Shown piece by piece: positions 7,876 to 17,251 of a stretch of DNA of 64,000 nt. The stretch comes from JBHJGM01 sp050331815 (GTDB lineage: Bacteria > Verrucomicrobiota > Verrucomicrobiia > Opitutales > JBHJGM01): assembly GCA_050331815.1 (NCBI GenBank), contig JBHJGM010000002.1, forward strand, positions 294,342 to 358,341, given 5' to 3'. Both the position numbers and the translations under genes were made by a program. The notes beneath the pieces were generated by a model. That model saw nothing but the letters and a program-made list of their open reading frames with translations, ran no database searches and had not been told where the DNA came from. Position 1 is the stretch's first letter; every line of letters begins with the position of its first letter.

Positions 7876-10287
7876 TTGACCATGCCTGGGATTGAGGGTG
7901 CTTCGTTTTTTACGCTGCTGGCCGGTTCCGCCGAGCCGGTCCAACTCGTCACCGATCTGGGGCTGGTCACGTTGGCGGCGGCGCTGGTAGCGCTGATTTT
8001 CCACGCGCTGCGCATTCCGGTTTTCCTGGGTTATGTCCTTGCGGGCTTGCTGCTTGGCTCCGACAGCATGCCCTGGGCGCCGTTGGTTCGCCTTGAGGCC
8101 ATCACCGATCTGAAGGAGATGGGGGTTGTCTTCCTGATGTTTTACATCGGGCTGGAGATGGACCTCAGCATCCTGCGCCGCGTGCTGGCCCCCGCCTTTA
8201 CCGCGCTTTGCCTGCAAACGGCAGCTTTCCTGTTCCTGGGGCTTCAGGTCGCGCCGTTAATCGGCTACAGCTCCACCCAAGGCCTGTTTTTGGGCGGAAT
8301 CCTGGCCATCAGTTCCTCCATGGTGACGATCTCCGTCCTGCAGGAATTGGGACGCCTGCGCATGCCGCACGGTCAGCTGGCTTTGGGTGTGCTCATCCTG
8401 GAGGACGTGGTGGCGGTCGCTCTGCTGGTCATCTTGTCGGGTGTCGGCTTGTCGGGCCGCTTTGACTGGGGCAACGTCTGGGCTGTCTCGCTGGGTCTGG
8501 GCATTTTTGTGGTGCTCGTGTTTTTCCTGGGCAAACTGGTTGCGCCCTCGGCAGTCCGATTGATGGAGAAAGTCGCCCGCCCCGAGCTGCTGACCTTGTC
8601 CGTGGTGGGTGTTGTCTTGGGCGTGAGCATGCTGGCGCAGGAGCTGGATTTTTCAGTCGCCCTGGGCGCGTTCCTGGCTGGCTCGATTCTCTCGCAGACC
8701 TCCCTCTCCGACGAGATCGAGCACGCGACCGCCTCTTTGCGCAGTCTCTTCCTGGCCGTCTTCTTTGTTGCGGTGGGCATGATCATCGACCTGGGCCTGC
8801 TCATCGACAACGCCTGGATCATCCTCCTGCTGTCCTTCCTTACCGTTACAGTAAAAATCGCTACCTGTTGGCTGGGCTTCTTTCTGGGTGGGCAGCGTGC
8901 CTCGTCCGCCTTTCGCGCCAGTGTGGCCAAGGCCCAGATCGGTGAGTTCGGCTTCATCATAGCCGGGCTCGCGATCAGTCTCGGCGTCAATGACAACGAC
9001 CTGATGGCCATTGCCGTGGGTGTGTCGATGATCTCCTCCACCTGCGCCCTGCTCATGACGGTGCGCTCGGACGCTTTGTTCGAAGCCGTACGCCGACGCT
9101 CCCCTCAGGCCTTTTTGCAGATTTTTTCATTCTACGGCACCTTCCGCGGCTCCATTCAACAGAGCTTGGGCCGCAGCATGGTCTTAAAACTGACCCGCCG
9201 TCCGCTGTTACAGATCGTGCTCAATCTCTTTCTCGTGGCCGGGTTCATCGCCGCCGGGTCCATCCTCAGTAACTGGCTGGAGGCAGAGATCGAGCCCGCC
9301 ACCTCCGAGTGGCTCATCCCCGTGGTCTGGCTGCCGGTCGCGCTGGTGGTTGCCCTTTTTGCCATCGCCATCATTCGCAACCTCAACGCCATTGTCTTGA
9401 TCCTGTCCGAGGCGGCCTTTGGGGCCGTGGCCGCCCAGGAACAGTTCAAGGGACGCCTGCGCAACATCTTTCACAACCTCGTTCTCGTGCTGGTGGCCGT
9501 GTTGATCGGTGGCTTCTTCTTCGCGGTCGCCTCGACGCACCTGCCCACCGGGGTCGGCCTGACCGGTTTCATCCTGACCCTTGGCCTGGCCGGCATTTTC
9601 TCCTGGCGACACATGATCCGCGTGAACAGCCAGGTCGAGTTGCTCTTCATGCGCTCCTTTGAGCAGCAGACCAGTAACGTCGACGCCACTGCCCGGCAGA
9701 ATGCCCTGCGCGAGATCTCCGAAAAGTATCCCTGGCCCGTTGTCCTGCATGAGTACAACGTCAAGCCCGGCACTGCCGCCGCGGGCCAAAATCTGAAAAC
9801 CCTCGGGCTGCGTGAGAAAACCGGCACCTCCATTGTCGCCTTTTCGCGGCAGGGCACCGTGCAGTACAACCCCGACGCCGACTTCCAGATCTTCCCGGGC
9901 GACCACCTTTTCCTCTTCGGCGAGCAGACCCAGATCGACGATGCCCGTCGCCTGCTCGATCAAACCTCCGACGCCACCTCCGCCCCGCTGAGCGGCCCTG
10001 CCAGTTTCGAGGTCGAGCAACTCTTTATCGACGCCGCCAGTGAACTGGCCGGTAACACCCTGGCCGGTGCTAACCTGCGCCGCCAACACGGGGTGACCGT
10101 GCTCGGCATCCAGCGCGGGGACCGCCGCACGACCTCACCTGGCCCCGAAGAAATTCTCCAGCCCGGCGACGTGCTCTACGTTATCGGCGACCGCTCCGGC
10201 ATCGAGCGTCTGCAAAAAGGCACTCCCACGGCGGGTCCAGACACCCCCACCGGCACCCCCGAGCCCGAGCCGGCGACCACCCCCTAA
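7876..10287 (+). CDS. CPA2-type cation:proton antiporter with two C-terminal RCK_C domains
   Basis: This is an 803-residue inner-membrane transporter of the monovalent cation:proton antiporter-2 (Kef-like) family, expected to exchange K+ or Na+ for H+. Residues 20-410 are the hydrophobic antiporter domain, with GYVLAGLLLG, FYIGLEMDL and AQIGEFGFIIAGLA typical of CPA2 proteins. A second hydrophobic block of four or so segments lies at about 440-600. Two RCK_C (TrkA-C) ligand-sensing domains follow, at about 630-695 (ending PGDHLFLFG) and 705-780 (ending PGDVLYVIGD). No Rossmann RCK_N domain is visible, which differs from classical Kef. The start used is TTG with AAAGG six bases upstream; ATG 7882 is the alternative but sits 12 bases from that site. 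Confidence 0.88.
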   Translation: MTMPGIEGASFFTLLAGSAEPVQLVTDLGLVTLAAALVALIFHALRIPVFLGYVLAGLLLGSDSMPWAPLVRLEAITDLKEMGVVFLMFYIGLEMDLSILRRVLAPAFTALCLQTAAFLFLGLQVAPLIGYSSTQGLFLGGILAISSSMVTISVLQELGRLRMPHGQLALGVLILEDVVAVALLVILSGVGLSGRFDWGNVWAVSLGLGIFVVLVFFLGKLVAPSAVRLMEKVARPELLTLSVVGVVLGVSMLAQELDFSVALGAFLAGSILSQTSLSDEIEHATASLRSLFLAVFFVAVGMIIDLGLLIDNAWIILLLSFLTVTVKIATCWLGFFLGGQRASSAFRASVAKAQIGEFGFIIAGLAISLGVNDNDLMAIAVGVSMISSTCALLMTVRSDALFEAVRRRSPQAFLQIFSFYGTFRGSIQQSLGRSMVLKLTRRPLLQIVLNLFLVAGFIAAGSILSNWLEAEIEPATSEWLIPVVWLPVALVVALFAIAIIRNLNAIVLILSEAAFGAVAAQEQFKGRLRNIFHNLVLVLVAVLIGGFFFAVASTHLPTGVGLTGFILTLGLAGIFSWRHMIRVNSQVELLFMRSFEQQTSNVDATARQNALREISEKYPWPVVLHEYNVKPGTAAAGQNLKTLGLREKTGTSIVAFSRQGTVQYNPDADFQIFPGDHLFLFGEQTQIDDARRLLDQTSDATSAPLSGPASFEVEQLFIDAASELAGNTLAGANLRRQHGVTVLGIQRGDRRTTSPGPEEILQPGDVLYVIGDRSGIERLQKGTPTAGPDTPTGTPEPEPATTP

Positions 10288-10288
10288 G

Positions 10289-11020
10289 ATGCCCGCCACG
10301 CACCCACTCGTCAGCGCGGCGCAAAAGCTGCGTCGCGGCGTCAACGCCCTGTCTTTCGGCCCGCCCGTCGCCTTTGTCTACAACCCTCTCGACTACGCCT
10401 TCGAGCCACACCGCGAGTACCTTGAGCGTTTTGGCTCTGGCGCCAAGCGCATCGTCTTTTTCGGGATGAATCCTGGCCCCTGGGGCATGACCCAGACCGG
10501 CATCCCCTTTGGCGAAGTCGCCGCCGCCCGCGACTGGATGCGTATCGTCTCACGGCCCAAGTCCCCCGAAAAGCAGCACCCCAAGCGCCCCATCGAAGGC
10601 TACGCTTGCGCGCGCTCCGAGGTGAGCGGTCGTCGCCTCTGGGGTCTCTTCGCTGAACGCTTCGACAAGCCAAAAAACTTCTTCCGCGAGCACTTTGTTG
10701 CCAACTACTGTCCGCTGGTTTTTCTTGAGGACACCGGGCGCAATCGCACACCCGACAAGCTCCCGGTCGCTGAGTCCCAACCCCTGACCCGCCTCTGCGA
10801 CGCCCACCTGCGCGCCGTTGTCGAATCCCTTGAACCGGAGTGGGTCGTCGGGGTGGGGCAGTTTGCCGAAAAGCGCGCCCGTACCGTTTTGGAAGCGTTG
10901 CCCAACCCGCCGCAGGTGGGCACCATCCTGCACCCCAGTCCAGCCAGCCCGGCCGCCAACCGCGACTGGGCCGGTGCCGCCACCCGCCAAATGATTGACC
11001 TGGGTTTGTGGAAGGCCTAA
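10289..11020 (+). CDS. SMUG1-type (family 3) uracil-DNA glycosylase
   Basis: This 243-residue DNA repair enzyme is predicted to excise uracil and oxidised pyrimidines. It contains the SMUG1 signature GMNPGPWGMTQTGIPFGE (catalytic Asn in GMNPGP) and the second active-site block HPSP near residue 212, both nearly identical to the vertebrate SMUG1 motifs. ANYCPLVFLEDTGRNRTPD is the other conserved block. The start codon is one base past the antiporter stop, so the two are likely co-transcribed. Length agrees with the family. Confidence 0.92.
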   Translation: MPATHPLVSAAQKLRRGVNALSFGPPVAFVYNPLDYAFEPHREYLERFGSGAKRIVFFGMNPGPWGMTQTGIPFGEVAAARDWMRIVSRPKSPEKQHPKRPIEGYACARSEVSGRRLWGLFAERFDKPKNFFREHFVANYCPLVFLEDTGRNRTPDKLPVAESQPLTRLCDAHLRAVVESLEPEWVVGVGQFAEKRARTVLEALPNPPQVGTILHPSPASPAANRDWAGAATRQMIDLGLWKA

Positions 11021-11031
11021 CGCCAGTCCCC

Positions 11032-12189
11032 ATGCAATTGCCGCAGCCCGCTCGACCCGTCTGGGTTGCCGAGGCCACGCGCCTGGCCCGCCCGCTTTTG
11101 AGCACGCTTGCCGCGCGACGCTTTCACACAAACTTCAATCCGGAAGGTCGGCAGCCGGCTGAGCGCGTTCAGTTTGCAGCTCTGGAAGCGTTGTCTCGAC
11201 TGCTCAACGGAATCGCCCCCTGGTTGCAACCCGCGCTGGAAACCGAGCGGGAGGAGGCCGCTCAGCGTGAAAATCTGCGCGCGCTCGCGCTCGAGGCAAT
11301 CGCAGCTGTGGCCGACCTGGATTCGCCCGACTTCGCGAATTGGGCCGCAACGGGTCAACAGCCGCTGGTGGATGCCGCCTTTCTCGCCCAAGCCTTCTTG
11401 CGCGCGCCCGAAGCCCTTTGGGATCCGCTCGATGAAGTGGTTAAATCACAGGTCCTCGGCGGCATCCGAGCCTGCCGTTCGGTCCTGCCTGGCTTTAACA
11501 ACTGGCTCCTCTTTGCCGCCACCAACGAAGCTTTTCTGTATCGCCAGGGCCAAGCCCACGATACGCTGCGCGTGGCCACCGCGCTGCAATTTCACGAGGA
11601 CTGGTACAAGGGCGATGGTTGCTACGGCGACGGCCCAAGTCTGCGCATGGACCACTATAACAGTTTTGTTATACAGCCCATGCTGCTCGATGTTCTGGAA
11701 ACTTTCGCCGATGAAGCCCGCTTCGATCGTTTTCGCGCGCCCATGTGCAAACGAGCCCAGCGCTATGCCGAAATTCAGGAACGCATGATCTCTCCTGACG
11801 GCTTTTTCCCTCCCTTGGGGCGGTCCATAACGTACCGCGGTGGTGCTTTCCACCACCTCGCTTACATGTCATGGCGTGACGACCTGCCCGAAACGCTACA
11901 ACCGGCGCAAGTCCGTGGTGCACTGACCGCTGTCATGCAACGCACCCTCACCGCTCCGGGCACCTACGCAGAGGATGGATTTCTGAATATCGGTCTGCAT
12001 GGCAAGCAGCCTTCGCTGGGCGAGAGCTATATCTCGCGTGCTAGTGTCTACTTGGCCAGTTGTATCTTTCTTCCCTTAGGTTTGCCTCCGGAGCATTCTT
12101 TCTGGTCCGCTCCCGATTGCGACTGGACTGCGCGTGCCCTTGCCACAGGAGCCGACCTCGCCGCTGACCATGCCCTCTCCGACAACTGA
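11032..12189 (+). CDS. DUF2264 family protein (possible glycoside hydrolase, GH154-like)
   Basis: This 385-residue soluble protein matches the DUF2264 family. Its hallmark blocks are visible: NNWLLFAATNEAF, WYKGDGCYGDGP followed by MDHYNSFVIQPML, and LGRSITYRGGAFHHLA. Members form (alpha/alpha) barrels, and some are classed as family GH154 glycoside hydrolases acting on uronic-acid-containing glycans; the substrate here cannot be told. No clear signal peptide is seen. Translation most likely starts at ATG 11032, just after the upstream glycosylase stop. An in-frame GTG at 11008 would overlap that gene. Confidence 0.85.
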   Translation: MQLPQPARPVWVAEATRLARPLLSTLAARRFHTNFNPEGRQPAERVQFAALEALSRLLNGIAPWLQPALETEREEAAQRENLRALALEAIAAVADLDSPDFANWAATGQQPLVDAAFLAQAFLRAPEALWDPLDEVVKSQVLGGIRACRSVLPGFNNWLLFAATNEAFLYRQGQAHDTLRVATALQFHEDWYKGDGCYGDGPSLRMDHYNSFVIQPMLLDVLETFADEARFDRFRAPMCKRAQRYAEIQERMISPDGFFPPLGRSITYRGGAFHHLAYMSWRDDLPETLQPAQVRGALTAVMQRTLTAPGTYAEDGFLNIGLHGKQPSLGESYISRASVYLASCIFLPLGLPPEHSFWSAPDCDWTARALATGADLAADHALSDN

Positions 12190-12192
12190 GCC

Positions 12193-13887
12193 ATGAGCGA
12201 TTTGACGCCCCCAATCCAGCCTTGGCGAAAAGGGTGTGCCCTGCTTGTTTTTCTGGCCACCTTCGGCCTGGTTCCTTTGCACGCCATCGAGGCCCTCGAC
12301 CTGAATGCCCTCCACGCCCTCTGGCCAACGGTGGTTGCCTTGTCGGTGGTGCTGCTGCTGCGTCGGGCCATCGTCGGCCTGCTGGCGGGCGCGGTCGCCG
12401 GCGCTATCCTGCTGGCCGAGGGCGATCCCTGGCAGGCGTACCTCACCCTGGCCGCTGATCACTTTGCGCCCATTTTCGACGGTCCCTGGCGGGTCGGCGC
12501 GATTGCGTTCACCCTCATGATGGGCGGCTTCGCGGGCGTCATCGAAAAGGGCGGGGGCCTGATCGCGCTTTTTAATCGCTTGCAGCGAACCGGCGGCGAC
12601 GCTTCAAAGCGCCTGCAACTGGGCTCCTTAGGCCTCGGCCTGGTGTGCTTTTTCGACGGGCTGGCCAACAGCATGCTTGTCGGCCGCATCACACGCAACC
12701 TGGCGCGGCCCTGCGGTGTTTCCCGCGTAAAACTTGCCTACATTGTCGACTCGACCAGTGCGGCGGTCGCCTGCATCGCCTTCTTCTCCACTTGGATCGC
12801 CGCTCAACTGGCCTACATCAGCGAGGGCTTTGCCCGCCTTCAATACGAGGGCAATGCCTACCTTTATTTCTTCGGCTCCATCCCGCTCAACTTCTACTGC
12901 TGGTTCACCCTCGTCCTGGTGGCAGTCTCCGCCTGGAAGCACTTCAACCCGGGTCCCATGAGTAAATACGAGGCTGCCGCCCAAGCCGCCCAAACCGCAT
13001 ACGCAGTTGCTGAAACACGTATTCAAAATCCCGTGACGCCATCCAGATCCGGCGCGCTGGCCTCTGCCTTTGCTCCGCTGGTGGTCTTGATTTTGGCCAT
13101 GCCCGCTGGCTTTTACTTTCTGGGCCTGCCCGAGGCGGACCCCCAGGCCAGCTACTTCCCTCTCACTCAGGACAAAATCACCGGGGCCTTTGGCTCCAAT
13201 GCGGGCCCGCTCGTTCTAATCCTCGCCAGTCTCGCCGCCACGCTGGCAGCCTTCGCCTTCTGGCCCTGGAAATCCACTTCCGAAAAACCCACCCAGGCCT
13301 ACGCCGACGGCGCCAAAGCGCTGCTGCCGCCGGTGGGCATCCTGCTCTCGGCCTGGCTCCTGGGCAATGTGCTCGGCGCGCTCGGGGCGAACGAAATCAT
13401 CGCCAGCGTGGTCAGCGACAACCTCCCCATCTGGTCGCTGCCGGCGGCAATTTTCGTAACCGGTGCCTTCATCGCATTTTCGACCGGGACCTCCTGGGGC
13501 ACCATGGGCATCCTCACTCCGCTGGCGATCGAAGTCGTTGGCCTGCACCCGGGTTTGGTTGAAAGCGCCGCCGGGGCCGAGTTGCTGTTTTCCGCCGCCG
13601 TCGCCGCGGTGTTCAGCGGGGCGGTCTTTGGCGATCACTGCTCGCCCATCAGCGATACGACAGTGGTCTCCGCAATCGCGACAGATGTTGAACCCGTCGA
13701 CCACGTAAAGACCCAGATGCCTTTTGCGCTCATCGCGGCATTTCTGGCGTTGGTCGTCGGCTTCCTTCCGGCCGGCCTGGGCCTGCCCGGCTGGCTGCTG
13801 TTGCCGCTGGGTATCGGCGTGCTGCTGGCGCTGCCGGTTATCTTCCGGGGCGCCAGGACTCCATCGCCGCCACCAGCAACGGTTTAA
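12193..13887 (+). CDS. NhaC-family Na+/H+ antiporter
   Basis: This is a 564-residue, very hydrophobic inner-membrane protein of the NhaC superfamily. Diagnostic blocks are FTLMMGGFAGVIEKGGGL, FFDGLANSMLVGR, DSTSAAVACIAFFSTWIA, AFSTGTSWGTMGILTPLA and GDHCSPISDTTVVSA; the last two are the conserved NhaC substrate-path helices. It probably exports Na+ in exchange for protons. It starts 3 bases after the DUF2264 stop, so it belongs to the same transcription unit, which holds two cation antiporters with a repair gene and a DUF2264 gene between them. Length is slightly above the usual 450-530. Confidence 0.92.
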   Translation: MSDLTPPIQPWRKGCALLVFLATFGLVPLHAIEALDLNALHALWPTVVALSVVLLLRRAIVGLLAGAVAGAILLAEGDPWQAYLTLAADHFAPIFDGPWRVGAIAFTLMMGGFAGVIEKGGGLIALFNRLQRTGGDASKRLQLGSLGLGLVCFFDGLANSMLVGRITRNLARPCGVSRVKLAYIVDSTSAAVACIAFFSTWIAAQLAYISEGFARLQYEGNAYLYFFGSIPLNFYCWFTLVLVAVSAWKHFNPGPMSKYEAAAQAAQTAYAVAETRIQNPVTPSRSGALASAFAPLVVLILAMPAGFYFLGLPEADPQASYFPLTQDKITGAFGSNAGPLVLILASLAATLAAFAFWPWKSTSEKPTQAYADGAKALLPPVGILLSAWLLGNVLGALGANEIIASVVSDNLPIWSLPAAIFVTGAFIAFSTGTSWGTMGILTPLAIEVVGLHPGLVESAAGAELLFSAAVAAVFSGAVFGDHCSPISDTTVVSAIATDVEPVDHVKTQMPFALIAAFLALVVGFLPAGLGLPGWLLLPLGIGVLLALPVIFRGARTPSPPPATV

Positions 13888-14117
13888 AACGTTTGCGGCC
13901 CAACTGCTGAAGATGCGTAAGCGACTCAGGCTTTCCGCGGCAGTCGAGGACCCGGAAGGAGAATCCGGGTCCAGGACTGCATCCCGACTAATTGGGGTGA
14001 TGTCGAGGGGGCTTGCTCGGAGGACGTTCGCTCCGGTGGAAACCGGTGGGGAAGCGGCTTGTGGTGCGGGCGAACGCGTCCAGGGGTAGGCTTGGAAAAA
14101 GAACAGTCAGGTAGCCA
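13888..14117 (+). other. 230-bp convergent intergenic region with hairpins
   Basis: This gap lies between the 3' ends of the NhaC gene and the lipoprotein gene. A GC-rich hairpin with an 8-bp perfect stem (GGACCCGG / CCGGGTCC) sits at 13948-13972, and further self-complementary stretches follow (for example CCGGTGGAAACCGG). There is no T-run, so it is not a classical intrinsic terminator. It matches no RNA family I recognise and no convincing ORF is present. Confidence 0.4.
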
Positions 14118-14834
14118 CTACATGTCCACGTACTGGATATAGTTCAAATAACGGTAATTGCGCAGGGAAACGATGCGCCCCTCCTGGGGCTCCACCGCGA
14201 ACCAGCCGCGGTCCGTGCGGATCAAGTTCAGCGCGTGAATGATGCCCTTGTCGTGCTGGTTGACGATCATCACCGCGCAGGGCACGTCGCCGTGGCGGCT
14301 GCCACCGGAGCGCAGATTGGCCAGCACAAGGTTCTGCTTATAAAAATTCGAGTAATTGTCACAATCCATACCTTCAGCATGGTAATCCGTGTCCAGGTAG
14401 CGCAGGTACCAGTCAAAGAACGGCTGGTACTCCTCGTTCATCCAGGTGTGTGAGGGCACCACGTAACGGTTGTCCGTCACGTTGAAACGCGTGCGCACCC
14501 CGCTGGAGCGCAATTCGGCCAGAATTTCATCGCGACCCAGGGTTTGGCCTGGCTCATGGCTGACATAGCTCGGAGGCAGGGGTAAATCACGATTGGGCGC
14601 TGCCGGGGCGACAGCGGAGGTCGTCGAGTCCATAGAGCGCAGTTCAATACGCTCTCCCAGAACGACGGTGGGCTTTGGGGGTTTGGCGGGGTAGATCATC
14701 GCGGGCGGCAGCTTTACGGTCGAATACGTACTGGGGTCGACCGAGTTGCAGCCGGTGAGGACGAGACTTCCCGCAACAGCCAGCAAGAGCACCATGCGCC
14801 AAGGGGCGCGAATCAGGCTGCTGAATGTTTGCAT
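14118..14834 (-). CDS. Lipoprotein with transglutaminase/papain-like fold signature
   Basis: This is a 238-residue predicted lipoprotein. The N-terminus is a signal sequence ending in the lipobox LVLTGC (Cys at about residue 29), followed by a Pro-rich linker to about residue 100. The C-terminal 110 residues carry a Cys-His-acid arrangement: GMDCDNYSNFYK, then HALNLI, then WFAVEPQEG, in the order typical of transglutaminase-like or papain-like cysteine proteins and of the agglutinin MOA C-terminal domain. The call of a cysteine-peptidase-like fold is inference from this pattern. The gene is isolated and convergent with the upstream antiporter operon. Confidence 0.7.
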   Translation of the reverse strand: MQTFSSLIRAPWRMVLLLAVAGSLVLTGCNSVDPSTYSTVKLPPAMIYPAKPPKPTVVLGERIELRSMDSTTSAVAPAAPNRDLPLPPSYVSHEPGQTLGRDEILAELRSSGVRTRFNVTDNRYVVPSHTWMNEEYQPFFDWYLRYLDTDYHAEGMDCDNYSNFYKQNLVLANLRSGGSRHGDVPCAVMIVNQHDKGIIHALNLIRTDRGWFAVEPQEGRIVSLRNYRYLNYIQYVDM

Positions 14835-15228
14835 GCCCCCTAAGTCGGGGCTTGATAATCAACATTCAGTCAGCCCGGGACATCATTGGTCACTGTAAGG
14901 TAACTTTACGTTGACTCTCATAACTTCTACTGAGTATTCGCAGCAGGAAGCGAATTCATTTGTCCTGATAAAGAGACTTTTGAGGTATCTAAAGTCGAAA
15001 GATGTGGGTTCTATGCATCGAAATCGCTGTTTGAAAGCACGTTACGTAGTCGAGTGTATGCAGCTTCCGCCTCGCCTAACACCTATATACACATTTTAGT
15101 GACATTTAGCTCAATGAGTCCCTATCGACAGACAAATCACCGTCAAAGTCACTTTTAATAGATAATTGCTAGAGATAAGCTCCAGCTCCTGATTCCGCAA
15201 GAGGCGGCTACCAATACCGACGCAATGC
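14835..15228. other. Intergenic region without recognisable content
   Basis: This is 394 bp between the lipoprotein start and the dxs stop. It is AT-richer than its surroundings. A 62-codon plus-strand frame at 14911-15099 has no ribosome site or family resemblance and is not called. The part next to 14835 should hold the lipoprotein promoter, but no clear box was seen. Confidence 0.4.
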
Positions 15229-17172
15229 CTAACCGACGGAGACCTGTGGTTCCGTGGGACGCACCGAAAGCGGGGTCGCGCTCGTGATTTCCAGCGCTTG
15301 CAGCTTTTCCAACAATCGCTCAGTCATGGCCTCAGCGGTCAGCCCGTGGTTGGCGCGCAGGTCGCCCGTGCCTGAGCCGTGCTCGACAAACGCGTCGGGC
15401 CAGCCAAATCGTTGAACCGGAACATCCACGCCCCGTTCCTGCAACGTTTCGATAACGCCGGAACCAAAGCCCCCGTTCAGCACGTGGTCTTCCATCGTCA
15501 CCAGCAAACTGGCCGATGCAGCATCGTGCAGCAGGCGTTCTTCGTCCAGTGGCTTGGCGAAACGCGCATTGACCACGCCCACGTCGAGTTCGGTGGCTTC
15601 GCGCAGGGCCGCGGCCACTTTTTGTGCCTCGGCCACCATCGGCCCTAGGGCCCAGATGCGAACCGTTTCGCCCGGCTCAATCTCTTTGGACCGGCCGATG
15701 CGCATGGTATCGCCGTTGACGTGCGGCCTGGGCGTACCGGTGGCCGCGCCACGCGGGAAGCGAATGAAGGTTGGGCCGTTGTGGTTCAGACAAAGGGTGA
15801 GCATGTCTTCAAGCTCGTGCTCATCCATCGGCTGCATGACCACCGCGTTCGGCACAGGCCGCAGGTAAGAGATGTCAAACACCCCGTGGTGGGTCGGCCC
15901 ATCGTTGGGCGAGAGCCCCGCGCGGTCCATTCCGAAGACCACCGGCAGATTCTGCAGGCAGATGTCGTGGATGACCGGGTCAAACGCGCGCTGCAGAAAG
16001 GTCGAGTATATGGCAACGACCGGCTTCAGCCCGTTGGTGGCCATACCCGCGGCCATCAGCACCGCGTGCTCTTCGGCAATGCCTACATCGAAAAACTGCG
16101 CTGGCGCAGCCTCCTCCAGCAGATTCAGGCCCGTACCCGAAGGCATGGCGGCGGTGATGCCCACCACTGACTTGTCGGCCTGGGCCGCCCGTGCGAGGGC
16201 ATTTCCAAAAACGTCTTGATACTTGACCGGCCCGGAGGATTTCTGCACCGCCTTGCCGGTTTTCGGATCGTAGGCGCTGAGGCCATGGAATTTTTCGGGG
16301 TTCTCCAGCGCCACATCCAGGCCCTTGCCCTTCTTTGTCAGCACGTGCAGCAGAATTGGCTCATCGGCGTGCCGGGCAAAATCAAGGTACTGCTCCAGCA
16401 ACTCGGTGTCGTGTCCATTGATCGGCCCCAGATAACGCAGGCCGAATTTCTCGAAGAGGCTGGAGGCCACGATAAAATCCTTGGCCTCACGCTTGGCCCG
16501 GGCGCCCCAGCGGATCAACGACTCCCCGCCTGGCATGCGCTGCAGGAACGACTCCAGATCCTTGTGCAGGCGGTTGTAGGTCTGGTTGGTGATCAACTCG
16601 TTTAAGTAGCGAGCAATGGCCCCCACGTTTCTGGCGATCGACCACTCGTTGTCGTTGAGGATGACGATTAGGCGCTTCGTCGAAGTGGATACGTTGTTCA
16701 GCGCCTCAAAGGTGATGCCACAGGTAAAGGCGGCGTCTCCGCAGATGGCGACGACGTGCTCATCGCTACCGCGCAGGTCACGCGCGACGGCCATTCCCAG
16801 CGCGGCCGAAAGGGCGGTGCCCGCGTGGCCCGCGCCATAGCAATCGTGCTCGCTCTCACTGCGGCACAGGAAGCCCGACAAGCCGTCCTTCTGCCGAATC
16901 TTGTCAAACTGCGCGTTGTTGCGCCCCGTGATTAACTTATGAACGTAACCCTGGTGCGAGACGTCAAAGACGAAGCGGTCTTTTGGAGTGTCAAATACAC
17001 GGTGCAGGGCCAGCGTCAGCTCAACAACTCCCAGGTTGGGGCCAATGTGACCGCCGTTGCGGGCAGTCACCTCGATCAACCGTGAGCGTATCTCCTGGGC
17101 CAGTTGGCTGAGCTGCTCCGCCGAAAGATCGCGCAGATCCTCCGGCTTTGCGATTTGTTTCAAAATCGACAT
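15229..17172 (-). CDS. dxs: 1-deoxy-D-xylulose-5-phosphate synthase
   Basis: This enzyme makes DXP from pyruvate and glyceraldehyde 3-phosphate using thiamine diphosphate, the first step of the MEP isoprenoid pathway. At about 647 residues it has normal length. Visible blocks: GGHIGPNLGVVELT, DVSHQGYVHKLITGR, the ThDP motif GDAAF...ALNN...VILND (usual GDG is GDA here, Asp and Asn kept), GIAEEHAVLMAAGMA with the catalytic Glu, and the transketolase C-terminal domain. ATG 17172 gives the usual N-terminus (ILKQIAKPEDLRDLS); an in-frame TTG at 17208 is also possible. It lies 80 bp downstream of xseB on the same strand, a common bacterial pairing. Confidence 0.95.
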   Translation of the reverse strand: MSILKQIAKPEDLRDLSAEQLSQLAQEIRSRLIEVTARNGGHIGPNLGVVELTLALHRVFDTPKDRFVFDVSHQGYVHKLITGRNNAQFDKIRQKDGLSGFLCRSESEHDCYGAGHAGTALSAALGMAVARDLRGSDEHVVAICGDAAFTCGITFEALNNVSTSTKRLIVILNDNEWSIARNVGAIARYLNELITNQTYNRLHKDLESFLQRMPGGESLIRWGARAKREAKDFIVASSLFEKFGLRYLGPINGHDTELLEQYLDFARHADEPILLHVLTKKGKGLDVALENPEKFHGLSAYDPKTGKAVQKSSGPVKYQDVFGNALARAAQADKSVVGITAAMPSGTGLNLLEEAAPAQFFDVGIAEEHAVLMAAGMATNGLKPVVAIYSTFLQRAFDPVIHDICLQNLPVVFGMDRAGLSPNDGPTHHGVFDISYLRPVPNAVVMQPMDEHELEDMLTLCLNHNGPTFIRFPRGAATGTPRPHVNGDTMRIGRSKEIEPGETVRIWALGPMVAEAQKVAAALREATELDVGVVNARFAKPLDEERLLHDAASASLLVTMEDHVLNGGFGSGVIETLQERGVDVPVQRFGWPDAFVEHGSGTGDLRANHGLTAEAMTERLLEKLQALEITSATPLSVRPTEPQVSVG

Positions 17173-17251
17173 ATCAAGCAATAAGGTAGGTTCACTTTCC
17201 TGGGTCAATCCACGATCCGCTACTTAACGACCCTCTTTTTGATGCTGCGTT

